From assembly GCA_944380515.1 (NCBI GenBank), contig CALWHT010000042.1, positions 1-52,392 on the forward strand: a DNA stretch of 52,392 bases, in the 5' to 3' direction. Position numbers and translations under genes: made by a program. The stretch comes from an uncultured Roseburia sp. Its GTDB lineage: Bacteria > Bacillota > Clostridia > Lachnospirales > Lachnospiraceae. The notes under the pieces were generated by a model. That model did not search any database. It was not told the origin of the DNA and saw only the letters and a list, made by a program, of their open reading frames with translations. Shown in pieces: positions 15,798-25,073 of the stretch; the stretch's first letter is position 1, and each line of letters opens with the position of its first letter.

Positions 15798-16611
15798 TTA
15801 CGACTCCTCCAGATACCTTCTTTTTGAAAAAAAGCCTTGAAAAAATGCCGGTGCTTCTTATGTAATCGGGTATCGGGATATCCTCACCCGCAATCCGGCC
15901 CGCAATGTTGCGGTAGCATTCTTCGGAAATCGTATGTTTACTGCCCTTCTGCCCCATAATGGGTTCTCCGTGGTTCTGCGCGATAATGATATTCTCATCC
16001 TCAAGCACAACGCCAAGCAGCGGAGCGTCCAAAAGCTCACAGATATCGGGAACGTCAAGCATGTCCCCGTCCTTTACCATGTGACGGCGAAAGCCGTTAA
16101 TTAATAGACATACATCAGCCCGTTTCTGTTTTTTCAAAATCTGAAGCACGCAATCCGCGTCGTGAATTGCCGCAATCTGCGGGGTTGTGACCACTACGAT
16201 GCGGTCCACATCCGCGGTAGCAAGGGAAAAACCCTGGTCAATCCCCGCGGGACTGTCGATTAAAATATAATCAAAATCCTCCCGCAAATCCTGTAAAAGC
16301 AGTTTCATCTTCTGCAAGTCAATCGGATTCTTTTCTTTTGTACAGGAGGACGGAATAATGGAAAGATTCGGGAAACGCTTATCGCGTATTACCGCCTGCT
16401 TCACACGGCATCTGCCGCTTAAGACGTCTACCAGATTGTACAAAATCCGATTTTCCAGTCCCATGACAACATCAAGATTCCTTAAACCGATATCGGTATC
16501 CACCAATACCACTTTTTTATCTAACAGTGAAAGTCCCGCGCCGACGTTGGCTGTGGTTGTCGTTTTGCCTACGCCGCCTTTTCCTGAGGTAAAAGTAATT
16601 ACTTCACCCAT
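15790..16611 (-). CDS. minD: Septum site-determining ATPase MinD
   Basis: A 273-residue ParA/MinD ATPase. The deviant Walker A is GKGGVGKTTTTANVG; DTDIGLRNLDVVMG and IDSPAGIDQGF are the switch and Walker B regions. The C-terminal FSRLFFKKK is a membrane-targeting amphipathic helix. MinD recruits MinC to the membrane in known systems and oscillates with MinE. No minC is found between this gene and the upstream PBP gene (only 84 bp), where related genomes usually carry it. Confidence 0.95.
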   Translation of the reverse strand: MGEVITFTSGKGGVGKTTTTANVGAGLSLLDKKVVLVDTDIGLRNLDVVMGLENRILYNLVDVLSGRCRVKQAVIRDKRFPNLSIIPSSCTKEKNPIDLQKMKLLLQDLREDFDYILIDSPAGIDQGFSLATADVDRIVVVTTPQIAAIHDADCVLQILKKQKRADVCLLINGFRRHMVKDGDMLDVPDICELLDAPLLGVVLEDENIIIAQNHGEPIMGQKGSKHTISEECYRNIAGRIAGEDIPIPDYIRSTGIFSRLFFKKKVSGGVVNV

Positions 16612-16642
16612 AAGGGAAGACCTCCTGTTTTTATTTATTAAT

Positions 16643-16680
16643 AAAACCCTGCCGGGACAAAAAACGCATCCCGGCGGGAA
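16643..16680 (-). terminator. Terminator or attenuator between PBP2 and minD
   Basis: Minus-strand stem CCCGCCGGGA with TCCCGGCAGGG (one mismatch or bulge), followed by TTTTATT. It lies just past the PBP gene stop and about 35 bp before minD. It should at least reduce read-through from the mreBCD-PBP unit into minDE-rodA, uncoupling two groups often drawn as one operon. No separate promoter for minD is obvious. Confidence 0.6.
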
Positions 16681-16695
16681 TTATCCGCACTGATA

Positions 16696-19539
16696 TCAGT
16701 CGCTGACTGCATTTGAGGTAGAATCAACCTCCTCCGCCTGTCCGTTTAACAGCGTCTCCTCATCCTCCACGCCGAAATAGTACGCAAGTATATTTCTTGA
16801 AAGCTCCGCCGCATTGTGCGAGGTATAGCCGAATGCGATTCTGGTCGCGATGGAGATTTCCGGATCGTCATACGGTGCATAGCCGACGAATAATGCATGG
16901 TTTGCCCTGCTTAAATCCTCCTGTGCCGTACCGGTTTTTCCGGCAACCTGAACGGGGAATCCGCTGAACTCGCTTGAATTTTCCGCCACCATCCGCATAC
17001 CGGAATGAATGGCGTTCCATTCACTGGAATCAAGCACATCTACCGTATTGCGGATTTCCGGTTCGTAATTTTGGAGTACATTTCCATCGGAATCCTCCAG
17101 ACGGCTTAACAGGGTGTAGTTATACACGGTTCCCCCGTTCGCAACCGCCGTGACATATCTTGCAAGCTGTACGGTTGCATATTTGTTATTACTCTGTCCA
17201 ATCGCCGCCATAACCGGGAAATCGTCCGCTATCTGCGGGGCATTTTCTTCAATTTCAATTCCCGTTGTCTCATCCAGTCCGTAGAGAGCCGCGTATTTCT
17301 GAATCCTTTCGATTCCATTTTGCGCAGCCTCGTCGCTGTAGCTCATGGCATAATTGTTTGTACTCAGCCGGTAACCGACCTCGTAGAAAAAGTAGTTGCA
17401 GGAATCGCGCAGTGCTTCGGAAACATTGATAATTCCGTGGCTGGAAGGATAAATCCAGCATCTCGGGCGGTTGCTGACATTCTCATACTGCCCACGGTCC
17501 TGTATGGTCTCCGTGGTGGTGAGATAACCCTCTGCAAATCCGGCGGTTGCCGTCACCATCTTAAAGGTGGAGCCCGGCGCCGTTCCCTGCTGTGTCGCAT
17601 AGTTGTAAAGCGGCAGCGATTTGTCGTTCTGGAGACTGCTGAAATACTCCGCATCTACCGTATTGGCAAGGCGGTTTGCATCATAACCCGGATAACTAAC
17701 CAGTGCGAGCACTTCTCCTGTCTTAGTGTCGGTAATCACGCAGGAGCCCGAGCAGGGATCCAACGCAAGCTGTGCCGGAGTGATTTCGAGCGTTCTGATT
17801 TTTTCTTTAATGAAGGCATTCGGAGCAGTCTGTCCGGAAGCCAGCCCGGCAATCTCCTCTTCGTTATAAGTAAGCATGCCCTGGTCAAACAAAATCAGGC
17901 AGAGCTGTCTTCCGGTGACGGTTCCCGTCTCTATCAGATATTGATAAATCAGCTTGGAAAATTCCGTGTCCGATGCAATATCTTCCAGAATATAATTGCA
18001 CAGCCCGTCATAGATTTCAGTGGAATCGGAATATTTTTCTTCCACGGAAAATTTTGTAATGTCAATCCAGTTTTGAGAAATGGCATGGTTTAAATATTCC
18101 TGAGGGCTGATATCTCCGTTCCTCCATGCCTGGTACACCTCATCCGAGGTGTCAATGTTTTCCGAGATCAGAATATCATTTTCCCTGAGCATCCTGATAA
18201 TGTAGGTAAAATAGTCCTGATATTCTTCTGTCATCGCGGAAAGATTCGTCGGTGCGCCGCCGGTCAGTTCCGTGCGGACACGCTCTGTTACCACACTCTG
18301 CCTGCTTTCGAAAAGCTGCAATACTTCCTTTTCATAGGAGGAAGCGTCCGCGTCGGAAAATTCGGTAAAATCAATGACATTGTTATCAATCAGCGCAAAA
18401 TATACGTCGGTAATCGGAATATTGATGTCGGATGACGGGTTTTCAATATTAGAATACAGAATACCCGCAATCTCCTGCTCCAGTAAATTATAGACGGCAA
18501 TCTGTAAATCACGGTCGATGGAAAGGTAGACATTGTTGCCTGCCGTCGGCTCCTCATGATCGATAACCTCTACCTCTTTTCCGAGGTAGTCCACATAGAG
18601 CTTTTCGTAGCCTTTTTCTCCCTTTAATCCGCTGTCCATATACTGCTCGATACCGAGCTTTCCGACAACGTCATTGAGCGTATAGCTGTCGTCCTCCTCG
18701 GACAGCCGGTTATATTCCTCCGTGGAAATCTTTCCGGTATAGCCGATAATCGAAGAAAAATATTCGCTGTCGTTGTATCGGCGCACCGTGTCATCTATGA
18801 CTTCCACACCCTGAAGTTCCGAGGAATGTTCGCTGATATAGGCCACTGTCTCTTCGGAAACGTTGGTTGCGATGGTCGTTGCAATATATCTTTGGTAGGC
18901 ATTCTGGCCCATGGCAAAGCGGACAACCGTAATCTTGTACGCCATCTCCTTGTCATACTCACTGCCGATATCGAAACGTGATTCACCGGTCAGATATTCC
19001 ATGACCTGCTCCGCCGTTGCCTCTGCTTCATTAAAGCCCAGATTTTTATTGTATTCCAAATCGTCATAGGAGTTTTCTCCGAAAACATCCGCGAGGAAAC
19101 GCTTCCAGGTGGTCGAGGACTCCTCCACGTTATAGCTGTAGGTTCCGTCGTCATTCAGTGTGATCCTGAAATCGTTGGAAATCGAATCCCCGTTTTTTTC
19201 CAGCGCGGTGATAAGCTGGGCAATTTCCGCGTTCAATGACTCATTTTTTACTCTTGTGGAGCTGTAGGTTCCGTTATCTTCAATCGTAACAGAATAGGAA
19301 AGCTCATTGTAAGCGAGCAGATTTCCGTTCCGGTCATAAATATTGCCTCTGGTGCTGTTTAAGGTGCGCTCTTTGACAATGGTCAAAGTATAATTCTCCT
19401 GATACTCCTTCCCATTTATAATCTGCAGGGAGAAAACACGCCAGAGCAGAGCGGAAAACAGAAGTATCATAACAAGCGCTGCTACCGCAAGACGCGATTT
19501 AAAAAACAGGCGCAGTCCTTCTTTTATATGTTCAAACAA
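16696..19539 (-). CDS. mrdA: Class B penicillin-binding protein 2 (elongasome transpeptidase)
   Basis: About 947 residues: a short cytoplasmic N-terminus, one membrane helix (VAALVMILLFSALLW), a PBP dimerisation region (NSTRGNIYDRNGNLLAYNE), and a C-terminal transpeptidase with SxxK in APGSTFKMV, SxN in DSCNYFFYEVG and KTG in AGKTGTAQ. It crosslinks peptidoglycan in partnership with RodA. It is longer than E. coli PBP2 (about 630) because of an acidic insertion between the dimerisation and catalytic parts, as in other Clostridia. The TTG at 19539 is preferred (AAGGAG upstream); the frame is open to 19599. Confidence 0.92.
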   Translation of the reverse strand: MFEHIKEGLRLFFKSRLAVAALVMILLFSALLWRVFSLQIINGKEYQENYTLTIVKERTLNSTRGNIYDRNGNLLAYNELSYSVTIEDNGTYSSTRVKNESLNAEIAQLITALEKNGDSISNDFRITLNDDGTYSYNVEESSTTWKRFLADVFGENSYDDLEYNKNLGFNEAEATAEQVMEYLTGESRFDIGSEYDKEMAYKITVVRFAMGQNAYQRYIATTIATNVSEETVAYISEHSSELQGVEVIDDTVRRYNDSEYFSSIIGYTGKISTEEYNRLSEEDDSYTLNDVVGKLGIEQYMDSGLKGEKGYEKLYVDYLGKEVEVIDHEEPTAGNNVYLSIDRDLQIAVYNLLEQEIAGILYSNIENPSSDINIPITDVYFALIDNNVIDFTEFSDADASSYEKEVLQLFESRQSVVTERVRTELTGGAPTNLSAMTEEYQDYFTYIIRMLRENDILISENIDTSDEVYQAWRNGDISPQEYLNHAISQNWIDITKFSVEEKYSDSTEIYDGLCNYILEDIASDTEFSKLIYQYLIETGTVTGRQLCLILFDQGMLTYNEEEIAGLASGQTAPNAFIKEKIRTLEITPAQLALDPCSGSCVITDTKTGEVLALVSYPGYDANRLANTVDAEYFSSLQNDKSLPLYNYATQQGTAPGSTFKMVTATAGFAEGYLTTTETIQDRGQYENVSNRPRCWIYPSSHGIINVSEALRDSCNYFFYEVGYRLSTNNYAMSYSDEAAQNGIERIQKYAALYGLDETTGIEIEENAPQIADDFPVMAAIGQSNNKYATVQLARYVTAVANGGTVYNYTLLSRLEDSDGNVLQNYEPEIRNTVDVLDSSEWNAIHSGMRMVAENSSEFSGFPVQVAGKTGTAQEDLSRANHALFVGYAPYDDPEISIATRIAFGYTSHNAAELSRNILAYYFGVEDEETLLNGQAEEVDSTSNAVSD

Positions 19540-20050
19540 ATTTGCTGGCACTCCTTTTCTCAATAGCCTCAAGCTTCCGGTTGATTTTGAGTATGGCAAA
19601 ATACAAAAAAATTGTCACAACCATTGTATAAACCAATTCCGGTATCATTAATTGTAAAAAATAGTAGTTAAAGTTGTATCTGTTTCGAAACAGGAACATA
19701 ATAAAATAAATAAACAGGTTGCAGCTCAAATCGCTTCCGGCGATCAGAAGCATCGGCAGCTTAATATCCTCCGGATAAAACAGCTTCCGGAACATGCCGT
19801 TAAAATATCCGATATACATATAAAGCAGAGCATAAAAGCCGAGGACGCTCCCGTTGAAAATATCAAGCAGAAGCCCCGCAAAAAAACCGATGAACATTCC
19901 CTCTTTCTTCCCTCTCATAAAGCCGAAGGAAGCTACCACGATAATCAAAAGATTCGGCGAGATAGATGCAAAGGCAAGCCATTCAAACAGCGTGGTCTGC
20001 AGCAGATAACAAACGGCGATAATGATAAATACGATAATTTTTCTTTTCAT
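19532..20050 (-). CDS. mreD: Rod shape-determining protein MreD
   Basis: A 172-residue integral membrane protein with five or six helices, including LLIIVVASFGFMRGKKEGMFIGFFAGLLLDI, the conserved MreD stretch. It belongs to the elongation complex with MreB, MreC, RodA and PBP2. It lies 14 bp after mreC and overlaps the PBP start, so it is an operon member. Confidence 0.9.
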   Translation of the reverse strand: MKRKIIVFIIIAVCYLLQTTLFEWLAFASISPNLLIIVVASFGFMRGKKEGMFIGFFAGLLLDIFNGSVLGFYALLYMYIGYFNGMFRKLFYPEDIKLPMLLIAGSDLSCNLFIYFIMFLFRNRYNFNYYFLQLMIPELVYTMVVTIFLYFAILKINRKLEAIEKRSASKFV

Positions 20051-20064
20051 AAAAACCTCGGTTC

Positions 20065-20922
20065 CTAGGATTCTGCTGTCTGTTTTTTATTCAAAATTAC
20101 AAGGACCTCCTGAATATGCTCAAAGTCAACCGCAGGCGTTAACGTGCCGGATTTTGTCAGATTGTTGGAGTCCGTGGTAATCGTACTGATATAGCCGATG
20201 AGGATTCCCTGCTGATACTGATCCGAAACATAGGAGGTGACGACCGCATCGCCGACGGCCACCGCATCATCCTTGTCATTGAGATTGGAAAATTCAATCA
20301 CCATGTTTTCATTCATATTCTGCAGGCTTCCGTTCACGACAAGATTATCCGAGGTCGTCGTCACCATGCCGCTGACATTCACGGTATCGTTGATGATGGA
20401 GGAAACTTTCGCATAGTTCGGCCCGACATCGGTGACAATTCCCACCAGGCCGCTTCCGGCAATGACATTCATATCCACCTCGATTCCGTCATTGGAACCT
20501 TTGTCTATGGTAAAATTGGTAAACCAGTTCCCGCCGTCCTTGCCGATGACATTGGCGGCAACCTTATCATAGCTGGGGTACTTCTGATCCAGTTCAAACA
20601 ACTCTCTTAAATTCTCCAATTCGTACTGCTCCAGCTTTATCGTATTCAGCTCGGTAGTCAGTTCGTCTACCTGCCGCTGCAGTTCTTCATTCTCCGCCAT
20701 GACATCACTCAGCTTTTTTAAGTTGTCCGATTTCTCTCCGAACCAGGCACCGACGGAATTGATACCCTTTTGCATTGGGATAAATACATACCCTGCGACG
20801 GTATTTAACGGACCGCCGGAGATTCCAAGCGTAAAGCAAAGCAGCATAGCCACAATGCATACCCCGGTCATAATCAGCAGTATGTATTTGGTAGGAAGAA
20901 TAAATTTCGGTTTTCGTTTCAT
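20065..20922 (-). CDS. mreC: Rod shape-determining protein MreC
   Basis: A 285-residue bitopic protein: membrane helix at about 13-32 (YILLIMTGVCIVAMLLCF), a coiled coil at about 60-105 (NEELQRQVDELTTELNTIK), then the beta-barrel MreC domain (VIGKDGGNWFTNFTIDKG, GLVGIVTDVGPNYAKV). It scaffolds the elongasome outside the membrane and activates PBP2. It follows mreB by eight bases. Confidence 0.93.
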   Translation of the reverse strand: MKRKPKFILPTKYILLIMTGVCIVAMLLCFTLGISGGPLNTVAGYVFIPMQKGINSVGAWFGEKSDNLKKLSDVMAENEELQRQVDELTTELNTIKLEQYELENLRELFELDQKYPSYDKVAANVIGKDGGNWFTNFTIDKGSNDGIEVDMNVIAGSGLVGIVTDVGPNYAKVSSIINDTVNVSGMVTTTSDNLVVNGSLQNMNENMVIEFSNLNDKDDAVAVGDAVVTSYVSDQYQQGILIGYISTITTDSNNLTKSGTLTPAVDFEHIQEVLVILNKKQTAES

Positions 20923-20930
20923 GTTTTCCC

Positions 20931-21947
20931 CTAAATCAATATCTTGCTTTTCATACTGAAGGCCAGATGTTTGTATTTATTGTCGGAGACAATCTTTACG
21001 AGTCCGCGCACCACGCACTCCTCCGGCTCCTCGCAGGTATTGATGTTAATACCTGTAATCTGTGCAAACAACTGGTCTAAATCGTGAATCTGCGAGCTGC
21101 CGCCCGTGATATAAATACCGGAATGGATAATATCCTTTGCGAGCTCCGGCGGCGTCTTTTCCAGAATCATTTTGATGGAATTACAGATGCTGTTTAAATT
21201 GTCCTTGATCGCCTCGTAGACAACCTCGCCTGAGAGCTCCATCTCAATCGGCAGGCCGCTCACCACGTCGCGTCCCACAACCACCATCGTATCCTGTCTG
21301 CCCGGAACACCGGAGCCGAGCTGCTCCTTTAAGCTCTGGGCCGTCTTCTGGCCGATGACAAGATTGTAATTGCGTTTTACATAGGTGATGATGGATTCAT
21401 CAATCTTATTGCCGCCAAAATGAAGAAGGTCGCTCAACACAAGACCTCCGAGGGAAATAACGGAAATTTCCGTCGTGTCCGCTCCGATATCCACGATCAT
21501 AATTCCTGTGGGTTCGTTGACGTCAAGCCCGAGTCCTACGGCATCGGCAATCGGTTTCTCACAGAGAAGCACACTTTTCGGCTTTAATTTGCTCTTATAA
21601 AACATATCAAAAAATGCTTTTTTCTCCACGTCCGTAATGCTGGTCGGCACAGCGACGATAAACTCCGCCCCCTTTAATTTGCCTTTGGCATGCGTCTCCA
21701 GGAAAAGCTGGAGCATGGACTGTAAATTATTGAAATCGGCAATCACACCGCTCGTCACCGGGAAGGTAACATTGATGGATTCCGGCGCCTTCTCATACAT
21801 AGCGTATGCCGCATCGCCGTATGCGTAAATCTCGTCCTTATTTACCAGCGCAATGGTGTTCTTCTCATTCAAAATCTTGTTGGACGCCTTGCAGTAAATT
21901 TTCATGTTGCAGGTTCCCAAGTCGATACCGTATACGTTGTTTATCAT
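20931..21947 (-). CDS. mreB: Rod shape-determining protein MreB/Mbl
   Basis: A 338-residue bacterial actin. The phosphate-1 loop is YGIDLGTCNMKIYC (the family norm is DLGTANT), phosphate-2 is MIVDIGADTTEISVIS, and the adenosine motif is IYITGGSSQI. It polymerises on the membrane and directs lateral wall synthesis. It starts the mreBCD-PBP run; the gap to radC is only 24 bp, so radC may share its promoter. Confidence 0.94.
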   Translation of the reverse strand: MINNVYGIDLGTCNMKIYCKASNKILNEKNTIALVNKDEIYAYGDAAYAMYEKAPESINVTFPVTSGVIADFNNLQSMLQLFLETHAKGKLKGAEFIVAVPTSITDVEKKAFFDMFYKSKLKPKSVLLCEKPIADAVGLGLDVNEPTGIMIVDIGADTTEISVISLGGLVLSDLLHFGGNKIDESIITYVKRNYNLVIGQKTAQSLKEQLGSGVPGRQDTMVVVGRDVVSGLPIEMELSGEVVYEAIKDNLNSICNSIKMILEKTPPELAKDIIHSGIYITGGSSQIHDLDQLFAQITGININTCEEPEECVVRGLVKIVSDNKYKHLAFSMKSKILI

Positions 21948-21971
21948 TGTTCTCTCCCTTTGGATGGCATC

Positions 21972-22667
21972 TTATGATACGATCCTGTTTTTTTCTCTGT
22001 AACTATAGTAAGAATGGTCTCCGATGATAATATGGTCGGAAAGCGGAATCCCCATCATCCTGCCGCACCGGCAAATACGTTCCGTGACGGCATCGTCCGC
22101 CCTTGACGGCTCCGGTATGCCGCTGGGATGATTGTGAAGCAGTACAAGCTGGGCGGCACGGCAATTTAAGGCCGCGGCAAAAATCTCCCTGGGGGAGACT
22201 ATGGATTCTTCCGCGCTGCCGATGGAAAGAAGCCTGTCGTCCATCAGATGGCATTTGCTGTCAAACATGCACAAAAGAAGCTGCTCTCTCCGCTCGTGCC
22301 GCAGGCGTTCCATATAATAATCCGCAATCGTCTGCGGATGGCTGAGCCGGACTCTGGCGGCATATTTCGTCTGTGAAATCCGTTTTGCCAGCTCCGCCGT
22401 GCATTTGAGCTGGATTGCCTTGACCCGGCCGATTCCGCGCAGCGTAAGCATGTTTTCATAGGGAATCTCATACAGATTTAGGAGACTGCGGCCTCCAATC
22501 CCAAGAAAATTCTGCGCCACCTCCACGGATTTTATACCGTTCGTCCCGGAACGGATAATGACTGCCAAAAGCTCCGCGTCGCTTAATGCCTCAGCACCGT
22601 ATTTTAAAAATTTTTCGTAGGGTTTTTCCGAATCCGGAAGTTCTTTGACTGTTGTGTTTCCATTCAT
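21972..22667 (-). CDS. radC: RadC family JAB-domain protein
   Basis: A 231-residue protein with an N-terminal UPF0758 helix-hairpin-helix region (LSDAELLAVIIRSGT, LTLRGIGRVKAIQLK) and the C-terminal JAB/MPN metalloprotease-like motif (LLHNHPSGIPEPSRADD). RadC sits upstream of mreB in many Firmicutes. A DNA-repair role was suggested historically but is not well supported. All JAB metal ligands are present. Confidence 0.94.
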   Translation of the reverse strand: MNGNTTVKELPDSEKPYEKFLKYGAEALSDAELLAVIIRSGTNGIKSVEVAQNFLGIGGRSLLNLYEIPYENMLTLRGIGRVKAIQLKCTAELAKRISQTKYAARVRLSHPQTIADYYMERLRHERREQLLLCMFDSKCHLMDDRLLSIGSAEESIVSPREIFAAALNCRAAQLVLLHNHPSGIPEPSRADDAVTERICRCGRMMGIPLSDHIIIGDHSYYSYREKNRIVS

Positions 22668-22733
22668 AGCTGCTTCCTTTCACTCTCCCCGGAAGCAATA
22701 CGGCTGATACCAAAGAATAAATCAAATTATATT

Positions 22734-24032
22734 CTAACATAACCGGTCAAGGTTCACAAGATTACGTTCCTTAAGTTTTTGTAAAGATTTCAGAATACCG
22801 AGCTTTGCATGGTACCAGGTCAGTCCGCCCTGGAAATAAACGGCATAGGGAGGCCGGATGGGCCCGTCAGCGCTCAATTCAATCGACGAGCCCTGCACGA
22901 ACGCCCCCGCTGCCATGATCACGTCACTGTCATAGCCCGGCATTGCCCATGGCTCCGGCGTCACATAGCTGTCCACCGGCGCGGCCTCCTGGATTCCCTC
23001 GCAGAAAGCAATCAGCGCGTCGGGATTGCCGAAGGTAACCGCCTGAATAATATCATGGCGGCTCTCGCTTCCGTTCGGGATCACCTCAAACCCCAGCTTT
23101 TCATAAATATTCGCTGCAAATACCGCCCCTTTTAACGCCCCGTTTACGACAGTCGGGGAAAGGAACAGTCCCTGATAGAAGGACTGGATGACGCCAAGGG
23201 AGGCGCCGACCTCCTTGCCGAGCCCCGGCGAGGTCAGACGGTATGCGGCGTTTTCCACGCATTCTTTTTTTCCGACGATGTAACCGCCGATGGGCGCCAA
23301 CCCTCCGCCCGGATTTTTGATGAGAGAGCCGACAATCATATCGGCTCCGACTTCAAGCGGCTCCCGCTCCTCGACAAACTCGCCGTAGCAGTTGTCTACC
23401 ATGCAGAGGATATCCGGACGGATGCCCTTGATAAAGGAAATCAGCTCCCCGATGCGCGCGACGGACAGTGTCGGTCTGGTAGCATAGCCCTTGGAGCGCT
23501 GAATTGTCACAAGCTTTGTGCGGGGGCCGATTGCCTCTTTGATTTTTTCATAATCAAAGCTTCCGTCGGCCAGCAAATCCACCTGGCGGTAAGTGACGCC
23601 GTATTCCGCCAGTGAGCCTTTGGAGGGACGGATGCCGATGACCTCCTCCAGGGTATCGTAGGGCTTTCCTACCGGGGAAAGCAGTTCGTCTCCGGGGCGC
23701 AGATTAGACATCAGCGCAAGTGCGAGCGCGTGGGTTCCGCAGGTAATCTGCGGGCGCACGAGCGCGTCCTCTCCGCCGAAGCAGGAAGCATATACTTTTT
23801 CCAGCGTATCGCGTCCCAAATCGTTGTAGCCGTAGCCTGAGGATACCTGAAAGCATTCCGCGCTGACACGATTGTCCTGCATTGCCTTTAACACCTTTAG
23901 CTGATTAAATTCCGCCACGCGGTCGAAGGAATCAAAACGCTCCGCTAAGGATGCCTCGATCTGTTCGCCGAATCTGTACACCTCTCTTGATATTCCAAGC
24001 TTTTCATATTGCTGTTCCATCAAATGATTCAT
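22734..24032 (-). CDS. Aluminium-resistance/methionine gamma-lyase-like PLP protein
   Basis: A 432-residue PLP-dependent enzyme of the Met_gamma_lyase (YnbB, aluminium resistance) family. CMVDNCYGEFVEEREP and IVGSLIKNPGGGLAPIGGYIVG hold the cofactor Asp and the PLP-binding Lys, and VRPQITCGTHALALAL is the phosphate region. Substrate and physiological role are unsettled despite the family names. The ATG at 24032 is chosen (AAAGGAAAGAAC upstream); the frame extends to 24176 but would overlap miaA. It commonly follows miaA in Firmicutes. Confidence 0.9.
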   Translation of the reverse strand: MNHLMEQQYEKLGISREVYRFGEQIEASLAERFDSFDRVAEFNQLKVLKAMQDNRVSAECFQVSSGYGYNDLGRDTLEKVYASCFGGEDALVRPQITCGTHALALALMSNLRPGDELLSPVGKPYDTLEEVIGIRPSKGSLAEYGVTYRQVDLLADGSFDYEKIKEAIGPRTKLVTIQRSKGYATRPTLSVARIGELISFIKGIRPDILCMVDNCYGEFVEEREPLEVGADMIVGSLIKNPGGGLAPIGGYIVGKKECVENAAYRLTSPGLGKEVGASLGVIQSFYQGLFLSPTVVNGALKGAVFAANIYEKLGFEVIPNGSESRHDIIQAVTFGNPDALIAFCEGIQEAAPVDSYVTPEPWAMPGYDSDVIMAAGAFVQGSSIELSADGPIRPPYAVYFQGGLTWYHAKLGILKSLQKLKERNLVNLDRLC

Positions 24033-24066
24033 GTTCTTTCCTTTTCCTTTTTTGTTTTTCCGGGTG

Positions 24067-25041
24067 TCAATTACCTGTATCCGATGCGTCCCGGGGCACA
24101 ATCCCCTTTTCCTGTAAAACAGAAAGCATGGCCGCAAGCATGGAATCCTCCCGCTGCCCACAGGCCTGCCGGTCAATCCAGATGACGTCCCTCTCCCGTT
24201 TCAGCCAGGTGAGCTGGCGCTTGGCGAAATGGCGCGTCTCCCGCTTGATGATATATACGGCTTCCTCCAAAGAAAGCTTCCCGTCCAGATAAGAGAGGAT
24301 TTCCTTATAGCCAAGCCCCTGCATCGAAACCATGTCTTTTGTACAGCCCATGTCTTTAAGCTTCTTTACTTCATCGACCAGCCCCTGCTCTATCATTTTA
24401 TCCACCCGCCGTTCGATGCGCTCATACAGCCGTGAACGCTCGTCCGTTAAGGCGAAATAGGCAAAACGGTAGGGAGAGGTCTTCTGCCTCTGCTGCTCGT
24501 TGTGCTCTGAAATTTTTCTGCCGGAGAGACGGTAAAATTCCAGTGCGCGTATGATGCGTTTTTTATTGTTTGCGTGGATTGCTTCGGCAGATTCCGGGTC
24601 CACGCTTTTCAGCATTTCATGGAGGTATTCACTGCCCTTTTCATCGGCTATCTGTTCAAGGCTCCTGCGGTACGCTCCGTCGGATGCCTGCTCGGTAAAG
24701 TCAATATCGTACAACAGCGCCTGGATATAAAATCCGGTTCCTCCTGTAATAATCGGAATTTTTCCCTCCGCATAAATTTTTTCCAGATACCGCTTTGCCA
24801 TTTCCACAAAGCGTACGACGTGAAATTCTTCCTCGGGGTTAAGCTCATCAATCATATAGTGCGCAACACCCTGCATTTCCTCCGGAGTGATTTTCGCAGA
24901 GCCGATATCCATATACCGGTAGACCTGCATGGAATCCGCGGAAATGACGGCTCCGCCGATTTTTTTTGCAAGCTCCACCGAAAGGGCACTTTTCCCGACT
25001 GCCGTAGGCCCCGCCAGTATTACCATTGGTCTTTTTTCCAT
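24067..25041 (-). CDS. miaA: tRNA dimethylallyltransferase
   Basis: A 324-residue enzyme that adds the isopentenyl group to A37 of tRNAs reading U-initial codons. Walker A is AGPTAVGKSALSVELA; VISADSMQVYRYMDIGSAK and PIITGGTGFYIQALLYDID are the tRNA and DMAPP sites. Normal length. It lies directly after mutL, the conserved mutS-mutL-miaA order. Confidence 0.96.
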   Translation of the reverse strand: MEKRPMVILAGPTAVGKSALSVELAKKIGGAVISADSMQVYRYMDIGSAKITPEEMQGVAHYMIDELNPEEEFHVVRFVEMAKRYLEKIYAEGKIPIITGGTGFYIQALLYDIDFTEQASDGAYRRSLEQIADEKGSEYLHEMLKSVDPESAEAIHANNKKRIIRALEFYRLSGRKISEHNEQQRQKTSPYRFAYFALTDERSRLYERIERRVDKMIEQGLVDEVKKLKDMGCTKDMVSMQGLGYKEILSYLDGKLSLEEAVYIIKRETRHFAKRQLTWLKRERDVIWIDRQACGQREDSMLAAMLSVLQEKGIVPRDASDTGN

Positions 25042-25073
25042 GTCTTCTCCCTTCCAAAGTCCCTGCCGCGGCC

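Noticed and set aside
17320-18093. 257-codon plus-strand frame
   Set aside because: Antisense to the PBP2 transpeptidase domain with intact SxxK, SxN and KTG motifs. Long only because of base composition.
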